Shown here: positions 24,845 through 29,777 of the stretch, piece after piece
Position numbering within the stretch: the stretch's first letter is position 1
Layout of the letters: every line of letters begins with the position of its first letter
IMG/VR virus record: IMGVR_UViG_3300042866_001908
Span: 1-35,290 of that record
Direction: 5' to 3' (one strand)
Length of the DNA: 35,290 nt
From: a virus
Notes under the pieces: model-generated
What the model was told of the DNA's origin: nothing
Databases searched by the model: none
The model's input: the letters and a program-made list of their open reading frames with translations, nothing else
Made by a program: the position numbers and the translations under genes

Positions 24845-25236
24845 GCTGTACCTCCTGTGGTTAGTCCGATCGTTACAGGGAAGCCCTTGGCCGGTTGGCG
24901 GCAGCGGCGCAGCGCATAGTCACCGTTAAGACGGCACAGCCCAGCCATGTCCCAGAGGGCTGGTGCAATGCGATGAACGAAATACTCCAGGTCCTTTAAG
25001 GACTCTTGCTGGATCCGGACACACGGCACCGGCTTGCGTAGGCCGAACAGGCGGCGGTCGATAAACGCGCGCGCACAGAGCGCGACGATTAAGAGGCGAA
25101 ATCCGCCGTCATGAATCTCGTTTGTTACGCTGTTGTCACGTCTCTTGCGTAACTTCCTGTCATTCCAACCGTGGCAGTGGAGGGATTTGAACCCCCGAGG
25201 ACGATGATAAGAGTTGTTTTGGTTAATTAGTTCCAT
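24841..25236 (-). CDS. First early gene, overlapping the candidate attP (up to 131 aa)
   Basis: The frame runs from ATG 25236 to a TGA overlapping the next start. Its first 22 codons read through the tRNA-like 3'-end sequence at 25172-25197, so either the N-terminus really derives from attP or translation starts further in. The start has only a weak AAGAGAA ribosome site. The 131-residue product is basic, with Arg/Lys-rich N-terminal 35 residues; no family is recognised. If integration occurs at this attP, the first codons would be replaced by host tRNA sequence in the prophage, so the gene may differ between circular phage and prophage. Confidence 0.45.
   Translation of the reverse strand: MELINQNNSYHRPRGFKSLHCHGWNDRKLRKRRDNSVTNEIHDGGFRLLIVALCARAFIDRRLFGLRKPVPCVRIQQESLKDLEYFVHRIAPALWDMAGLCRLNGDYALRRCRQPAKGFPVTIGLTTGGTA
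25124..25153. repeat. 7-bp-arm inverted repeat next to attP
   Basis: GTTACGC (25124-25130) and GCGTAAC (25147-25153) form a perfect inverted repeat with a 16-base spacer, 19 bases from the tRNA-like end. Its position fits an integrase arm site or an excisionase site, but no protein is shown to bind it. Confidence 0.45.
25169..25200 (-). other. attP: Candidate attP core: 3' end of a tRNA or tmRNA gene
   Basis: On the minus strand the sequence shows a complete T arm: GGGGG, loop TTCAAAT, then CCCTC (one G-U pair). The 7-base acceptor strand CACTGCC and a discriminator A follow directly. No 5' acceptor partner GGCAGTG, D arm or anticodon arm follows the tRNA pattern upstream, so this is only a 3' fragment. 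Phages that integrate into tRNA or tmRNA genes carry exactly such a fragment to restore the host gene. The integrase starts 88 bases away. The host gene could be a class II tRNA or tmRNA; the fragment is too short to decide. Confidence 0.78.
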
Positions 25237-25287
25237 CGGGTTCTCTTATTTATCTTGCGGATTTAAGCGATTTGATACGCTTGTCCG

Positions 25288-26448
25288 ATGGCTTCGATTT
25301 TTGCCCGGAAAGACTCGCCTTGGTACTGGCTGCGGTTCAAATCCCCGACCGGACAGTGGCGATCTAAGGGCACGCGCTGGTTGGTAGGTAATCCCCTGCA
25401 CCGGGCACGAGCCATTGAGGAAGCAGCCGGCCTCTCGGTACGCGAAAAGCGGCCGGTGGCCCGGGACGACTGGATCCTGCCGCATATTCAGAGCTACCCT
25501 GCGGTGCACTCCACCATGATCCATTACCGAAACTCCTGGCGTTGGCTGCAGCTGTTCATGACGGAGCAAGGTATCACCTCCGAGCAGTTCACCCCGGCTA
25601 TGGCAGAGATCTATATCCCGTGGCGCATCTCTCCAGACCGGCGGGTCTCCGGCCGGTCCGTCCACCGCAACCAAGCCCTGCGAGACATTAAAATCATGAA
25701 ATGGATCCACCGCCAGGGCCGGCTCTTGGGCCGCATCCATACCCGAGAGCTGGACGACTACCGCCTTAAATACGCCGAGCCGCGCCGCATTAAGCCGGTC
25801 TTTACCCCGGAGCAGATTGACCGCGTCCGCATTGCCTTGGCCAATCTGCCGGGCGGCAAGGAGTGGATGCGCGTGGCCTTCGAGATTTCCCTGGCCACAG
25901 GCTGTCGCTTGGCGGAAACCCAAATCCCCCTGCGCTGTGTAGACCTGGATAACGGCACGATCACCTTCCCCTCCCCCAAGGGTGGGGCCGCTAAATCCTT
26001 CACCGTGCCCATCCCGGCCACCTTGCGGCCGATGCTTACGGCCATGAAAAAGGCTGGGCTGCAGATCACCTGCCGTCTTCCGGCCAAGCCGTCCACCTAC
26101 TTCCGACCGGTGTTTGATAGGCTGGGGCTGTATTTGCACTGTTTTCACTGCCTCCGGGTTACGCGCGCGTCGAATCTGCGCCGGGCAGGTGTGCCAATAG
26201 GTGCGGCCATGCGGCTGTTAAACCACGGTTCAGAGCTAGTTCATGAGATGTACGTCCGGCACGAGGTAGAGGATTTGCGCCGATTTGTGGACGCCGGCCA
26301 GCCGCCTCCGCCCGCCAGCGGTCAAAATCCCCCGGCACTACCACGCCCAGTACGATGGGGAACCCAGGCTCCAATGACATCCGGCGCATCTTGCCGTAGG
26401 CAATCCCGTAAGCTGCCGCCAGCTCTTTCAGTTTCATCGCCTGGTTAA
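25288..26448 (+). CDS. int: Tyrosine recombinase integrase
   Basis: A 386-residue frame on the plus strand. An N-terminal region with a SAM-like/arm-binding layout is followed by the catalytic domain: R207 in TGCRLAET, K236 in a GGAAKS hairpin, H287-x-x-R290 in HCLRVTRAS, H313 in LLNHGS and the nucleophile Y322 in EMYVRH. All key residues are present. It would insert the circular genome at the neighbouring attP. The real domain ends near residue 338. The following 48 residues are Pro/Ser-rich and antisense to another gene, so they are probably a tail added by lack of a stop codon. No ribosome site is visible before the ATG. Confidence 0.92.
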   Translation: MASIFARKDSPWYWLRFKSPTGQWRSKGTRWLVGNPLHRARAIEEAAGLSVREKRPVARDDWILPHIQSYPAVHSTMIHYRNSWRWLQLFMTEQGITSEQFTPAMAEIYIPWRISPDRRVSGRSVHRNQALRDIKIMKWIHRQGRLLGRIHTRELDDYRLKYAEPRRIKPVFTPEQIDRVRIALANLPGGKEWMRVAFEISLATGCRLAETQIPLRCVDLDNGTITFPSPKGGAAKSFTVPIPATLRPMLTAMKKAGLQITCRLPAKPSTYFRPVFDRLGLYLHCFHCLRVTRASNLRRAGVPIGAAMRLLNHGSELVHEMYVRHEVEDLRRFVDAGQPPPPASGQNPPALPRPVRWGTQAPMTSGASCRRQSRKLPPALSVSSPG

Positions 26449-26494
26449 AGGCGCGCTTGGCCAGAGCGGCCGCAAGATACTCAGAAGCGGTCAT
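26159..26494 (-). CDS. AlpA/excisionase-like HTH protein, antisense to int (111 aa)
   Basis: The ATG at 26494-26492 overlaps the stop of the ribbon-helix-helix gene (ATGA), so the two are co-translated. Residues 20-62, MKLKELAAAYGIAYGKMRRM followed by GFPIVLGVVVPGDFDRW, have the pattern of AlpA/MerR-like excisionases (la...gi....v.r......fP...g......d.W). An excisionase or transcription regulator role is likely. The C-terminal 45 residues overlap the integrase catalytic region on the other strand and look less protein-like. The total antisense overlap with int is 290 bp. Confidence 0.65.
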   Translation of the reverse strand: MTASEYLAAALAKRAFNQAMKLKELAAAYGIAYGKMRRMSLEPGFPIVLGVVVPGDFDRWRAEAAGRRPQIGANPLPRAGRTSHELALNRGLTAAWPHLLAHLPGADSTRA

Positions 26495-26667
26495 CGCACC
26501 GGCTCCATTTCGTCCGTGCTGGTTTCCTCAATCAGCTGGGCCACCAGCTGGGAAAGCGAAAGGTTTTTTTTCTCCGCCATCTCACGGCCCAGCTTTTTAA
26601 TGCGGACCGGCAGGTACAAATTTGTGACCTCAGCGCCGCTGTTTTTCGAGTGGAATCCGCGTGGCAT
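26491..26667 (-). CDS. Ribbon-helix-helix regulator A (58 aa), leaderless
   Basis: Residues 14-47 of the 58-residue product (VTNLYLPVRIKKLGREMAEK and NLSLSQLVAQLIEE) form a ribbon-helix-helix DNA-binding domain. It is related to regulator B, whose aligned core is TNLTLPKQIKSKGMELAKR and MSLSTYVAQLI. The frame could begin at 26697, but that ATG falls in the -35 box. ATG 26667 lies 6 bases after the -10 box, the same geometry as gene B, so I choose it. It is the first gene of the minus-strand transcript, followed by the AlpA-like gene. By analogy with Cro it may act as the lytic-side repressor; this is inference. Confidence 0.78.
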   Translation of the reverse strand: MPRGFHSKNSGAEVTNLYLPVRIKKLGREMAEKKNLSLSQLVAQLIEETSTDEMEPVR

Positions 26668-26668
26668 T

Positions 26669-26685
26669 TGCGTGGTATATGCGCA
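26669..26685. promoter_or_regulatory. Operator O1 (TGCG-N9-CGCA)
   Basis: TGCG-TGGTATATG-CGCA covers the -10 box and start region of promoter A. It overlaps operator O2 by six bases. The same dyad occurs twice more in this intergenic region. Confidence 0.7.
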
Positions 26686-26702
26686 CGAAACACGCATGTC
26701 CA
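26674..26702 (-). promoter_or_regulatory. Promoter A, driving RHH gene A leaderless
   Basis: The boxes are TGGACA (26702-26697) and TATACC (26679-26674), separated by 17 bases. The ATG of gene A begins 7 bases after the last -10 base, where transcription should start, so the mRNA would have no leader. No Shine-Dalgarno sequence is present, whereas most early genes of this phage have AGGAGG. Confidence 0.7.
26680..26696. promoter_or_regulatory. Operator O2 (TGCG-N9-CGCA)
   Basis: TGCG-CACGAAACA-CGCA is 17 bp and fills exactly the spacer between the -35 and -10 boxes of promoter A. A bound protein would block RNA polymerase. Confidence 0.72.
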
Positions 26703-26703
26703 G

Positions 26704-26732
26704 AAAAATCTTTGTTTACCCTAAAGATTTTT
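26704..26732. repeat. AT-rich inverted repeat between the two divergent promoters
   Basis: AAAAATCTTT (26704-26713) and AAAGATTTTT (26723-26732) are perfect 10-base arms around a 9-base spacer. It lies centrally between promoters A and B. It could be a UP-type element for both promoters, an architectural protein site, or a bidirectional terminator-like hairpin. Confidence 0.6.
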
Positions 26733-26744
26733 TTGTAGGCAAGC

Positions 26745-26773
26745 TTGACCTGCGCATATTTTACGCATAATCT
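26745..26773 (+). promoter_or_regulatory. Promoter B, driving RHH gene B leaderless
   Basis: The boxes are TTGACC (26745-26750) and TAATCT (26768-26773), 17 bases apart. The ATG of gene B is again 7 bases after the last -10 base. As in lambda PRM, the repressor-like message would be leaderless. Confidence 0.72.
26751..26767. promoter_or_regulatory. Operator O3 (TGCG-N9-CGCA)
   Basis: TGCG-CATATTTTA-CGCA occupies exactly the 17-bp spacer of promoter B, the same placement as O2 in promoter A. O1 and O3 share the longer motif TGCGCATAT..(C/T)ACGCA when O1 is read on the minus strand. Confidence 0.74.
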
Positions 26774-26779
26774 ATAAAT

Positions 26780-26989
26780 ATGCTTAAGGTTCCCACTAAC
26801 CTTACATTGCCTAAGCAGATAAAATCTAAGGGCATGGAGCTTGCTAAGCGCGCAGGCATGAGCTTATCGACCTACGTGGCCCAGCTGATCATTAAGGAGG
26901 CAGCCAAGGATCAGGGTTTTATTGCCGAGAGCCCTGCGTTGTATGCGGTAGGACGGTCACGGGCAAAAACTAGGACAAAAGGGATATGA
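26780..26989 (+). CDS. Ribbon-helix-helix regulator B (69 aa), leaderless
   Basis: A 69-residue product with an N-terminal ribbon-helix-helix domain (VPTNLTLPKQIKSKGMELAK, then GMSLSTYVAQLI) and a basic C-terminal tail (RSRAKTRTKG). It is a paralogue of regulator A. ATG at 26780 is fixed by the promoter geometry. Its stop overlaps the next start (ATGA), forming an operon with a membrane protein and a small basic protein. It probably binds the TGCG-N9-CGCA sites and may be the lysogenic repressor, since no CI-like HTH repressor is found in the genome. It could alternatively be a plasmid-like copy or partition regulator. Confidence 0.78.
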   Translation: MLKVPTNLTLPKQIKSKGMELAKRAGMSLSTYVAQLIIKEAAKDQGFIAESPALYAVGRSRAKTRTKGI

Positions 26990-27222
26990 TTTTGGTTTCC
27001 GGATTGGGCGATTTGGCAATGGGCTTGGGTGGCACGGCTTTAGCTTTTGCCATCATCGTCCTGATTATTATGGCCATTTTTATGCCCTACTACGTTTACA
27101 AGTGCCGTCACCTTTTGCAGGATCTGCGAGGCAAGGCTGACGAGCAGCTGGTGGAGACACGCCGGACGAACATGCTTTTGCGTCAGCTTCTTAAAGCCTA
27201 CGGCCATCAACCCGAGGATTGA
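26986..27222 (+). CDS. Small membrane protein of the immunity operon (78 aa)
   Basis: Residues 10-38 of this 78-residue protein are a long hydrophobic segment (MGLGGTALAFAIIVLIIMAI, then FMPYYVY). A charged helix LLQDLRGKADEQLVETRRTN follows, probably a coiled coil in the cytoplasm. The start is coupled to regulator B by ATGA. Because it would be made together with the putative repressor, a lysogenic-conversion or superinfection-exclusion function is possible; this is inference. Confidence 0.65.
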   Translation: MILVSGLGDLAMGLGGTALAFAIIVLIIMAIFMPYYVYKCRHLLQDLRGKADEQLVETRRTNMLLRQLLKAYGHQPED

Positions 27223-27239
27223 CCCGCCTTTTTTGCGGG
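27223..27239. repeat. Short hairpin CCCGC/GCGGG with T-rich loop
   Basis: CCCGC (27223-27227) pairs with GCGGG (27235-27239) around a CTTTTTT loop, just after the stop of the membrane protein gene and before the GTG of the next gene. There is no U-tract after the stem, so it is not a standard terminator; it could affect translation of the next gene. Confidence 0.4.
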
Positions 27240-27251
27240 CAAGGATACCGC

Positions 27252-27425
27252 GTGCCCGCCAAGGTCATCTGTCCCACCTGCCAGCAGCCCGTCCCCCCGG
27301 AGCTGTTCTATCGCGCCCTCGGCCGGGTTAAGTCCAAGCGCAAGGCCAAGGCAGCGGCCCGAAACGCCCGCAAGGGCGGAGCCCCCAAGGGCAACACCAA
27401 CTGGAAGGGCCGGCTAAAGGACTAG
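27252..27425 (+). CDS. Small basic protein with CPTC knuckle (57 aa)
   Basis: I choose GTG at 27252, which has AAGGAT 6 bases upstream. A TTG at 27219 overlapping the previous stop is an alternative start, giving 68 residues. The product begins MPAKVICPTCQQPVPPEL, a half zinc knuckle. A very basic segment follows (KSKRKAKAAARNARKGGAPK) with KGNTNWKGRLK at the end, so nucleic-acid binding is likely. Its TAG stop shares the CTAG tetramer with the stop of the convergent minus-strand gene, leaving no room for a terminator. Confidence 0.6.
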   Translation: MPAKVICPTCQQPVPPELFYRALGRVKSKRKAKAAARNARKGGAPKGNTNWKGRLKD

Positions 27426-27691
27426 ATTTGCGTCGTCCAGGGGCCGAACAGGAAATAGCAAAGCAGCTTTTCCCCGTCCTCCGTCAGACGGTGGATCTCC
27501 TCGCCGTTCTCGGTTTCAATCGGATTCACCAGCTCGTAGAGGATGGCGACCTGCTCGTCGTGCGTGATGTCGTCGGGCAGGTACGACCACTTCAGCACGT
27601 AGTTGAGTACGTGCTGGAGCCTCTGCTGGGTCATGTTCCCGTAGCTCTGCGGGGTGGATGGTTGGATCAATTCCATGATGCGTTGCTTCAT
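27422..27691 (-). CDS. Small paralogue 3 of a three-gene array (89 aa)
   Basis: An 89-residue protein with an AGGAGG ribosome site. The core TQQRLQHVLNYVLKWSYLPD, then THDEQVAILYELVNPIETENGEE and HRLTEDGEKLLCYFLFG, aligns with the two genes upstream. The common pattern is L..VL..vL....lPd..t..e...v...L, a short variable loop, then h.LT..G..ll..L. It looks like a small winged-helix-like or purely structural fold ending in a strand-turn-helix. Function unknown. It is the last gene of the minus-strand chain and converges with the plus-strand operon. Confidence 0.65.
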   Translation of the reverse strand: MKQRIMELIQPSTPQSYGNMTQQRLQHVLNYVLKWSYLPDDITHDEQVAILYELVNPIETENGEEIHRLTEDGEKLLCYFLFGPWTTQI

Positions 27692-27957
27692 TTAACCGCC
27701 TCCTTCCGTTTGGTAGTTCGATTTGTATCCAGCTCCAGCAGCACCTCCTGACCCCGCCAGGTCAGGCAGTAGGTCGGGCAGCCAAAGCCGTTGCCGTGCG
27801 GCACGTGCATGACCAAGCTGCGCAGCACCAGACTGCGCTCCCGGATGGTCATAAACTCCGGCAACTCACGGCACACAAGGACATGGCTTAGAATCTCCCG
27901 GATCCGGCCAAGGTCCGCATGGCGGCGGCAGGAGCAGCGCCGGTCACCATTCCTCAT
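27688..27957 (-). CDS. Small paralogue 2 of a three-gene array (89 aa)
   Basis: An 89-residue protein with a basic, Cys-containing N-terminus (MRNGDRRCSCRRHADLG). The shared core follows: IREILSHVLVCRELPEFMTI, RSLVLRSLVMHVPHG, then YCLTWRGQEVLLEL. It overlaps paralogue 1 by 14 bases and paralogue 3 by 4 bases. The array probably arose by tandem duplication with strong divergence. No known family is recognised. Confidence 0.62.
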   Translation of the reverse strand: MRNGDRRCSCRRHADLGRIREILSHVLVCRELPEFMTIRERSLVLRSLVMHVPHGNGFGCPTYCLTWRGQEVLLELDTNRTTKRKEAVK

Positions 27958-28219
27958 GGCCGGCCTCCCACTGGCTTGCGCCCACGCTGGCCAGCAGGTC
28001 GTAGACCAGATGGCCCCGGACGCTCAGGTGGTAGGATTTCCGGCCGTCGTCTCCTTCGTATTCGTAGGCGAGGAGCCAGCGGATGATTTCCTTTTCGTGA
28101 TCCGGCGTTCCGTCCGGGATCTGATTGTTGACCAGAATCTCCCCCAACACTGCCAGGAGATGCCGATCGTCGATTCCACAGTAACCGATCTTAGGCTGTT
28201 CGATTTCTTGTGTTTTCAT
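27944..28219 (-). CDS. Small paralogue 1 of a three-gene array (91 aa), probably leaderless
   Basis: The 91-residue protein has the core DDRHLLAVLGEILVNNQIPD, HEKEIIRWLLAYEYEGDDGR and YHLSVRGHLVYDLLASVG, matching the next two genes. ATG 28219 lies 6 bases after a GATAAT -10 box and has no Shine-Dalgarno sequence, the same geometry as the two ribbon-helix-helix genes. It is therefore likely to head its own transcript. Role unknown; regulation by a dyad operator suggests expression in a particular phase, possibly lysogeny or early infection. Confidence 0.65.
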   Translation of the reverse strand: MKTQEIEQPKIGYCGIDDRHLLAVLGEILVNNQIPDGTPDHEKEIIRWLLAYEYEGDDGRKSYHLSVRGHLVYDLLASVGASQWEAGHEEW

Positions 28220-28225
28220 GGCGAC

Positions 28226-28254
28226 ATTATCAACCCAACTGATGGGTTAATTCA
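28226..28254 (-). promoter_or_regulatory. Promoter C with 17-bp dyad spacer
   Basis: The -10 box is GATAAT (28231-28226), 6 bases before the ATG. The 17 bases upstream are exactly the dyad AACCCA-N5-TGGGTT (28232-28248). The -35 position reads TGAATT, a poor match, so an activator may be needed. A TTGTGA lies three bases further upstream but at 20-base spacing. Confidence 0.5.
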
Positions 28255-28280
28255 CAAGAAATTTATACAATTTTGTGAAT
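28250..28280. promoter_or_regulatory. Inverted repeat ATTCACAA-N15-TTGTGAAT upstream of promoter C
   Basis: Perfect 8-base arms (28250-28257 and 28273-28280) enclose a 15-base AT-rich spacer directly upstream of promoter C. It may bind a regulator, perhaps an activator compensating for the weak -35 box. The binding protein is unknown. Confidence 0.5.
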
Positions 28281-28288
28281 ATACAGAG

Positions 28289-28316
28289 TAAAAACGTCCC
28301 AAACAGGACAGGCTTG
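28289..28316 (-). terminator. Weak terminator-like hairpin
   Basis: On the minus strand GTCCTGTTTGGGAC can form a 4-5-bp stem followed by GTTTTTAC. It lies after the stop of the 94-aa gene and could partly end the lysis-side transcript before the three-paralogue array. The stem is short, so confidence is low. Confidence 0.3.
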
Positions 28317-28336
28317 CGCGGATCTCCGCGGAGCTT

Positions 28337-28621
28337 TCAGGCGCTTTTTGCGCTCTTTTTTATTAGCCGATAGTGGGGACGCGGCCGCACGATCTGGCCC
28401 CACTGCACCTTGAAATCCCGCCGCTCCACCATCCCCACCTTGGCCATCTCCCGGCACTTTTGCATGGCCACCTCTTTGCAGTACCCCAGCTTTTCGGCGA
28501 TTTCTTCCGGGGTGTGCCACCCGGGCGGCACGGTCTCCACTTGGTTCTGGTTCACCTGCTTAAAGGCGGCACGCCAGGCGGCCGCTTGCAGATCCTCGGC
28601 CTTAAACTTCGGCGATTTCAT
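28337..28621 (-). CDS. Winged-helix DNA-binding protein (94 aa)
   Basis: A 94-residue basic protein. PPGWHTPEEIAEKLGYCKEV followed by QKCREMAKVGMVERRDFKVQ is a helix-turn-helix plus wing, typical of small winged-helix regulators (h.t..eia..lg......r.l..m...G.v). The C-terminus is Lys/Arg-rich. It overlaps the phosphoesterase gene by 20 bp. It could regulate promoter C, whose dyads lie just downstream; this is inference. Confidence 0.68.
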   Translation of the reverse strand: MKSPKFKAEDLQAAAWRAAFKQVNQNQVETVPPGWHTPEEIAEKLGYCKEVAMQKCREMAKVGMVERRDFKVQWGQIVRPRPHYRLIKKSAKSA

Positions 28622-29399
28622 CCTGATCGGGTGTGAATACGATTTCCGTCACTTCCGGCAGCTCTCCGTCCCGCTTGCGCCGCCAGTCCAGCACCATAGC
28701 GCTGGGCCTGGGGATTGCGTCCGGCACGACCTTCCGGCCGTAGCGGGTCAAAAACTGCCAGCCGCCGGTGACGCCAATCATCCCCTGCCCATCCGAGAAC
28801 CAGCCCCCGGTGTGCCGGTGCCCGCGGAGGTAGATCCGGGCCGGCTCCTGGCCACAGCGCATGCTGTTGAGGCGGGCGTTGCCCATGGTGATAGAGAGGC
28901 TGGTCGCCTCCAAGTAAGCGCGGCTGGTGACGCCGATATGGTGGGTGGCATCCACCAGACATCCGGCCATACGGAAAAGCCACTTGGCCTTCGCCCCCTT
29001 ACCCTCGGCCCCAATCTTCTTGGCGATGTAGTGCTCAATGAGGCCGGTATGCACTTCCGTGCCCAGAGTAACGAATGTCTTGTGGGCCTTGGCGGCCAGA
29101 CCGCCCACGGCCTCAATCGCCATGTTGGCGTGATCCTCGATCGATTGCGTAAGGCTTTCGATAGATTTGTGGTGGATGCCCTCGGTTAGGTCACCGTTGA
29201 GCAGTAGGGCGTACTTATCCTTCCCGCGGATCCGGGCAAACTGCGCTTGGAGGTCTGTCCAGCACGCCCACAGCCACTCCTGGTGCACGTTCCCGCCAAA
29301 GGAGATTTTGTTCCCGGTGCGGACGGTGGTGTCGGGCGGCATAAGCCCCACCTCGGATCCACAGTGCAGGTCACTGACGACCAGTAAAATGCGGGCCAT
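28602..29399 (-). CDS. Calcineurin-like metallophosphoesterase (265 aa)
   Basis: All main blocks of the calcineurin fold are visible in 265 residues: DLH (D10, H12), NGDLTEG (D70), LGTEVHTG (H117, in place of the usual GNHE/D), ATHHIG (H153, H154) and RGHRHTGG (H194, H196). Such enzymes hydrolyse phosphodiesters or phosphomonoesters using two metal ions; phage members include nucleases and cyclic-nucleotide phosphodiesterases. The changed GNH block makes the substrate uncertain. It is encoded in the lysis region, after a MazG-like gene. Confidence 0.83.
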   Translation of the reverse strand: MARILLVVSDLHCGSEVGLMPPDTTVRTGNKISFGGNVHQEWLWACWTDLQAQFARIRGKDKYALLLNGDLTEGIHHKSIESLTQSIEDHANMAIEAVGGLAAKAHKTFVTLGTEVHTGLIEHYIAKKIGAEGKGAKAKWLFRMAGCLVDATHHIGVTSRAYLEATSLSITMGNARLNSMRCGQEPARIYLRGHRHTGGWFSDGQGMIGVTGGWQFLTRYGRKVVPDAIPRPSAMVLDWRRKRDGELPEVTEIVFTPDQDEIAEV

Positions 29400-29435
29400 T
29401 GCTACGCCGTATGTGTCAAAGGGTTGCGGGCCTTG

Positions 29436-29777
29436 TTACTTTTTGTCCTCGTACCCGGGCATGCCTTGGAGGACTCGGAGGATTTTCACACAAGCCGCCC
29501 GGCTGTCGGCCGCCGCCACGGACGGATCCTCGGCTCCCTTAAGGGCGAGGTCGGCAATCACGGCCAGCTGCACTTTGTGGGTGTAAACGTAGCTGACCAG
29601 ATCCAGCACCTCGCTGATCGCATCGGCCCAGCATGGGCGCATCCAGAGGGCTCCGCCGTGCTCCGCTTGGCCTTTGCGGTACTTCTTGGAAAAGTCCCGG
29701 ACGAAGACTTCCAAGATGCTGGACAGGTGCAGCTCATGCTCCTTGGACATCGGGGGCGTGTTGTCCTGCGGCTTCAT
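29436..29777 (-). CDS. MazG-like helical phage protein (113 aa)
   Basis: A 113-residue helical protein. KKYRKGQAEHGGALWMRP followed by AISEVLDLVSYVYTH matches a conserved phage pattern (KY..Gq.EHGg.l......a..E..Dl..Yly) reminiscent of MazG-type nucleotide pyrophosphohydrolases, whose acidic ExxxD helix binds magnesium. Only one clear acidic helix pair is visible, so enzymatic activity is uncertain. It is coupled by ATGA to the endolysin gene. Confidence 0.55.
   Translation of the reverse strand: MKPQDNTPPMSKEHELHLSSILEVFVRDFSKKYRKGQAEHGGALWMRPCWADAISEVLDLVSYVYTHKVQLAVIADLALKGAEDPSVAAADSRAACVKILRVLQGMPGYEDKK

Noticed and set aside
25169-25236. A complete tRNA gene on the minus strand
   Set aside because: Only the T arm and the 3' acceptor strand fit. 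No matching 5' acceptor strand, D arm or anticodon arm is found upstream at tRNA distances.
25246-26148. Long open frame (300 codons) on the minus strand
   Set aside because: It lies wholly antisense to the integrase, whose catalytic residues are all intact. The product is Gly/Arg/His/Pro-rich with no domain, as expected for a shadow of a GC-rich gene.
26668-26697. Upstream ATG of RHH gene A at 26697
   Set aside because: This ATG lies in the -35 box of the matched promoter and the extra ten residues show no similarity to gene B. ATG 26667 has the same promoter geometry as gene B.
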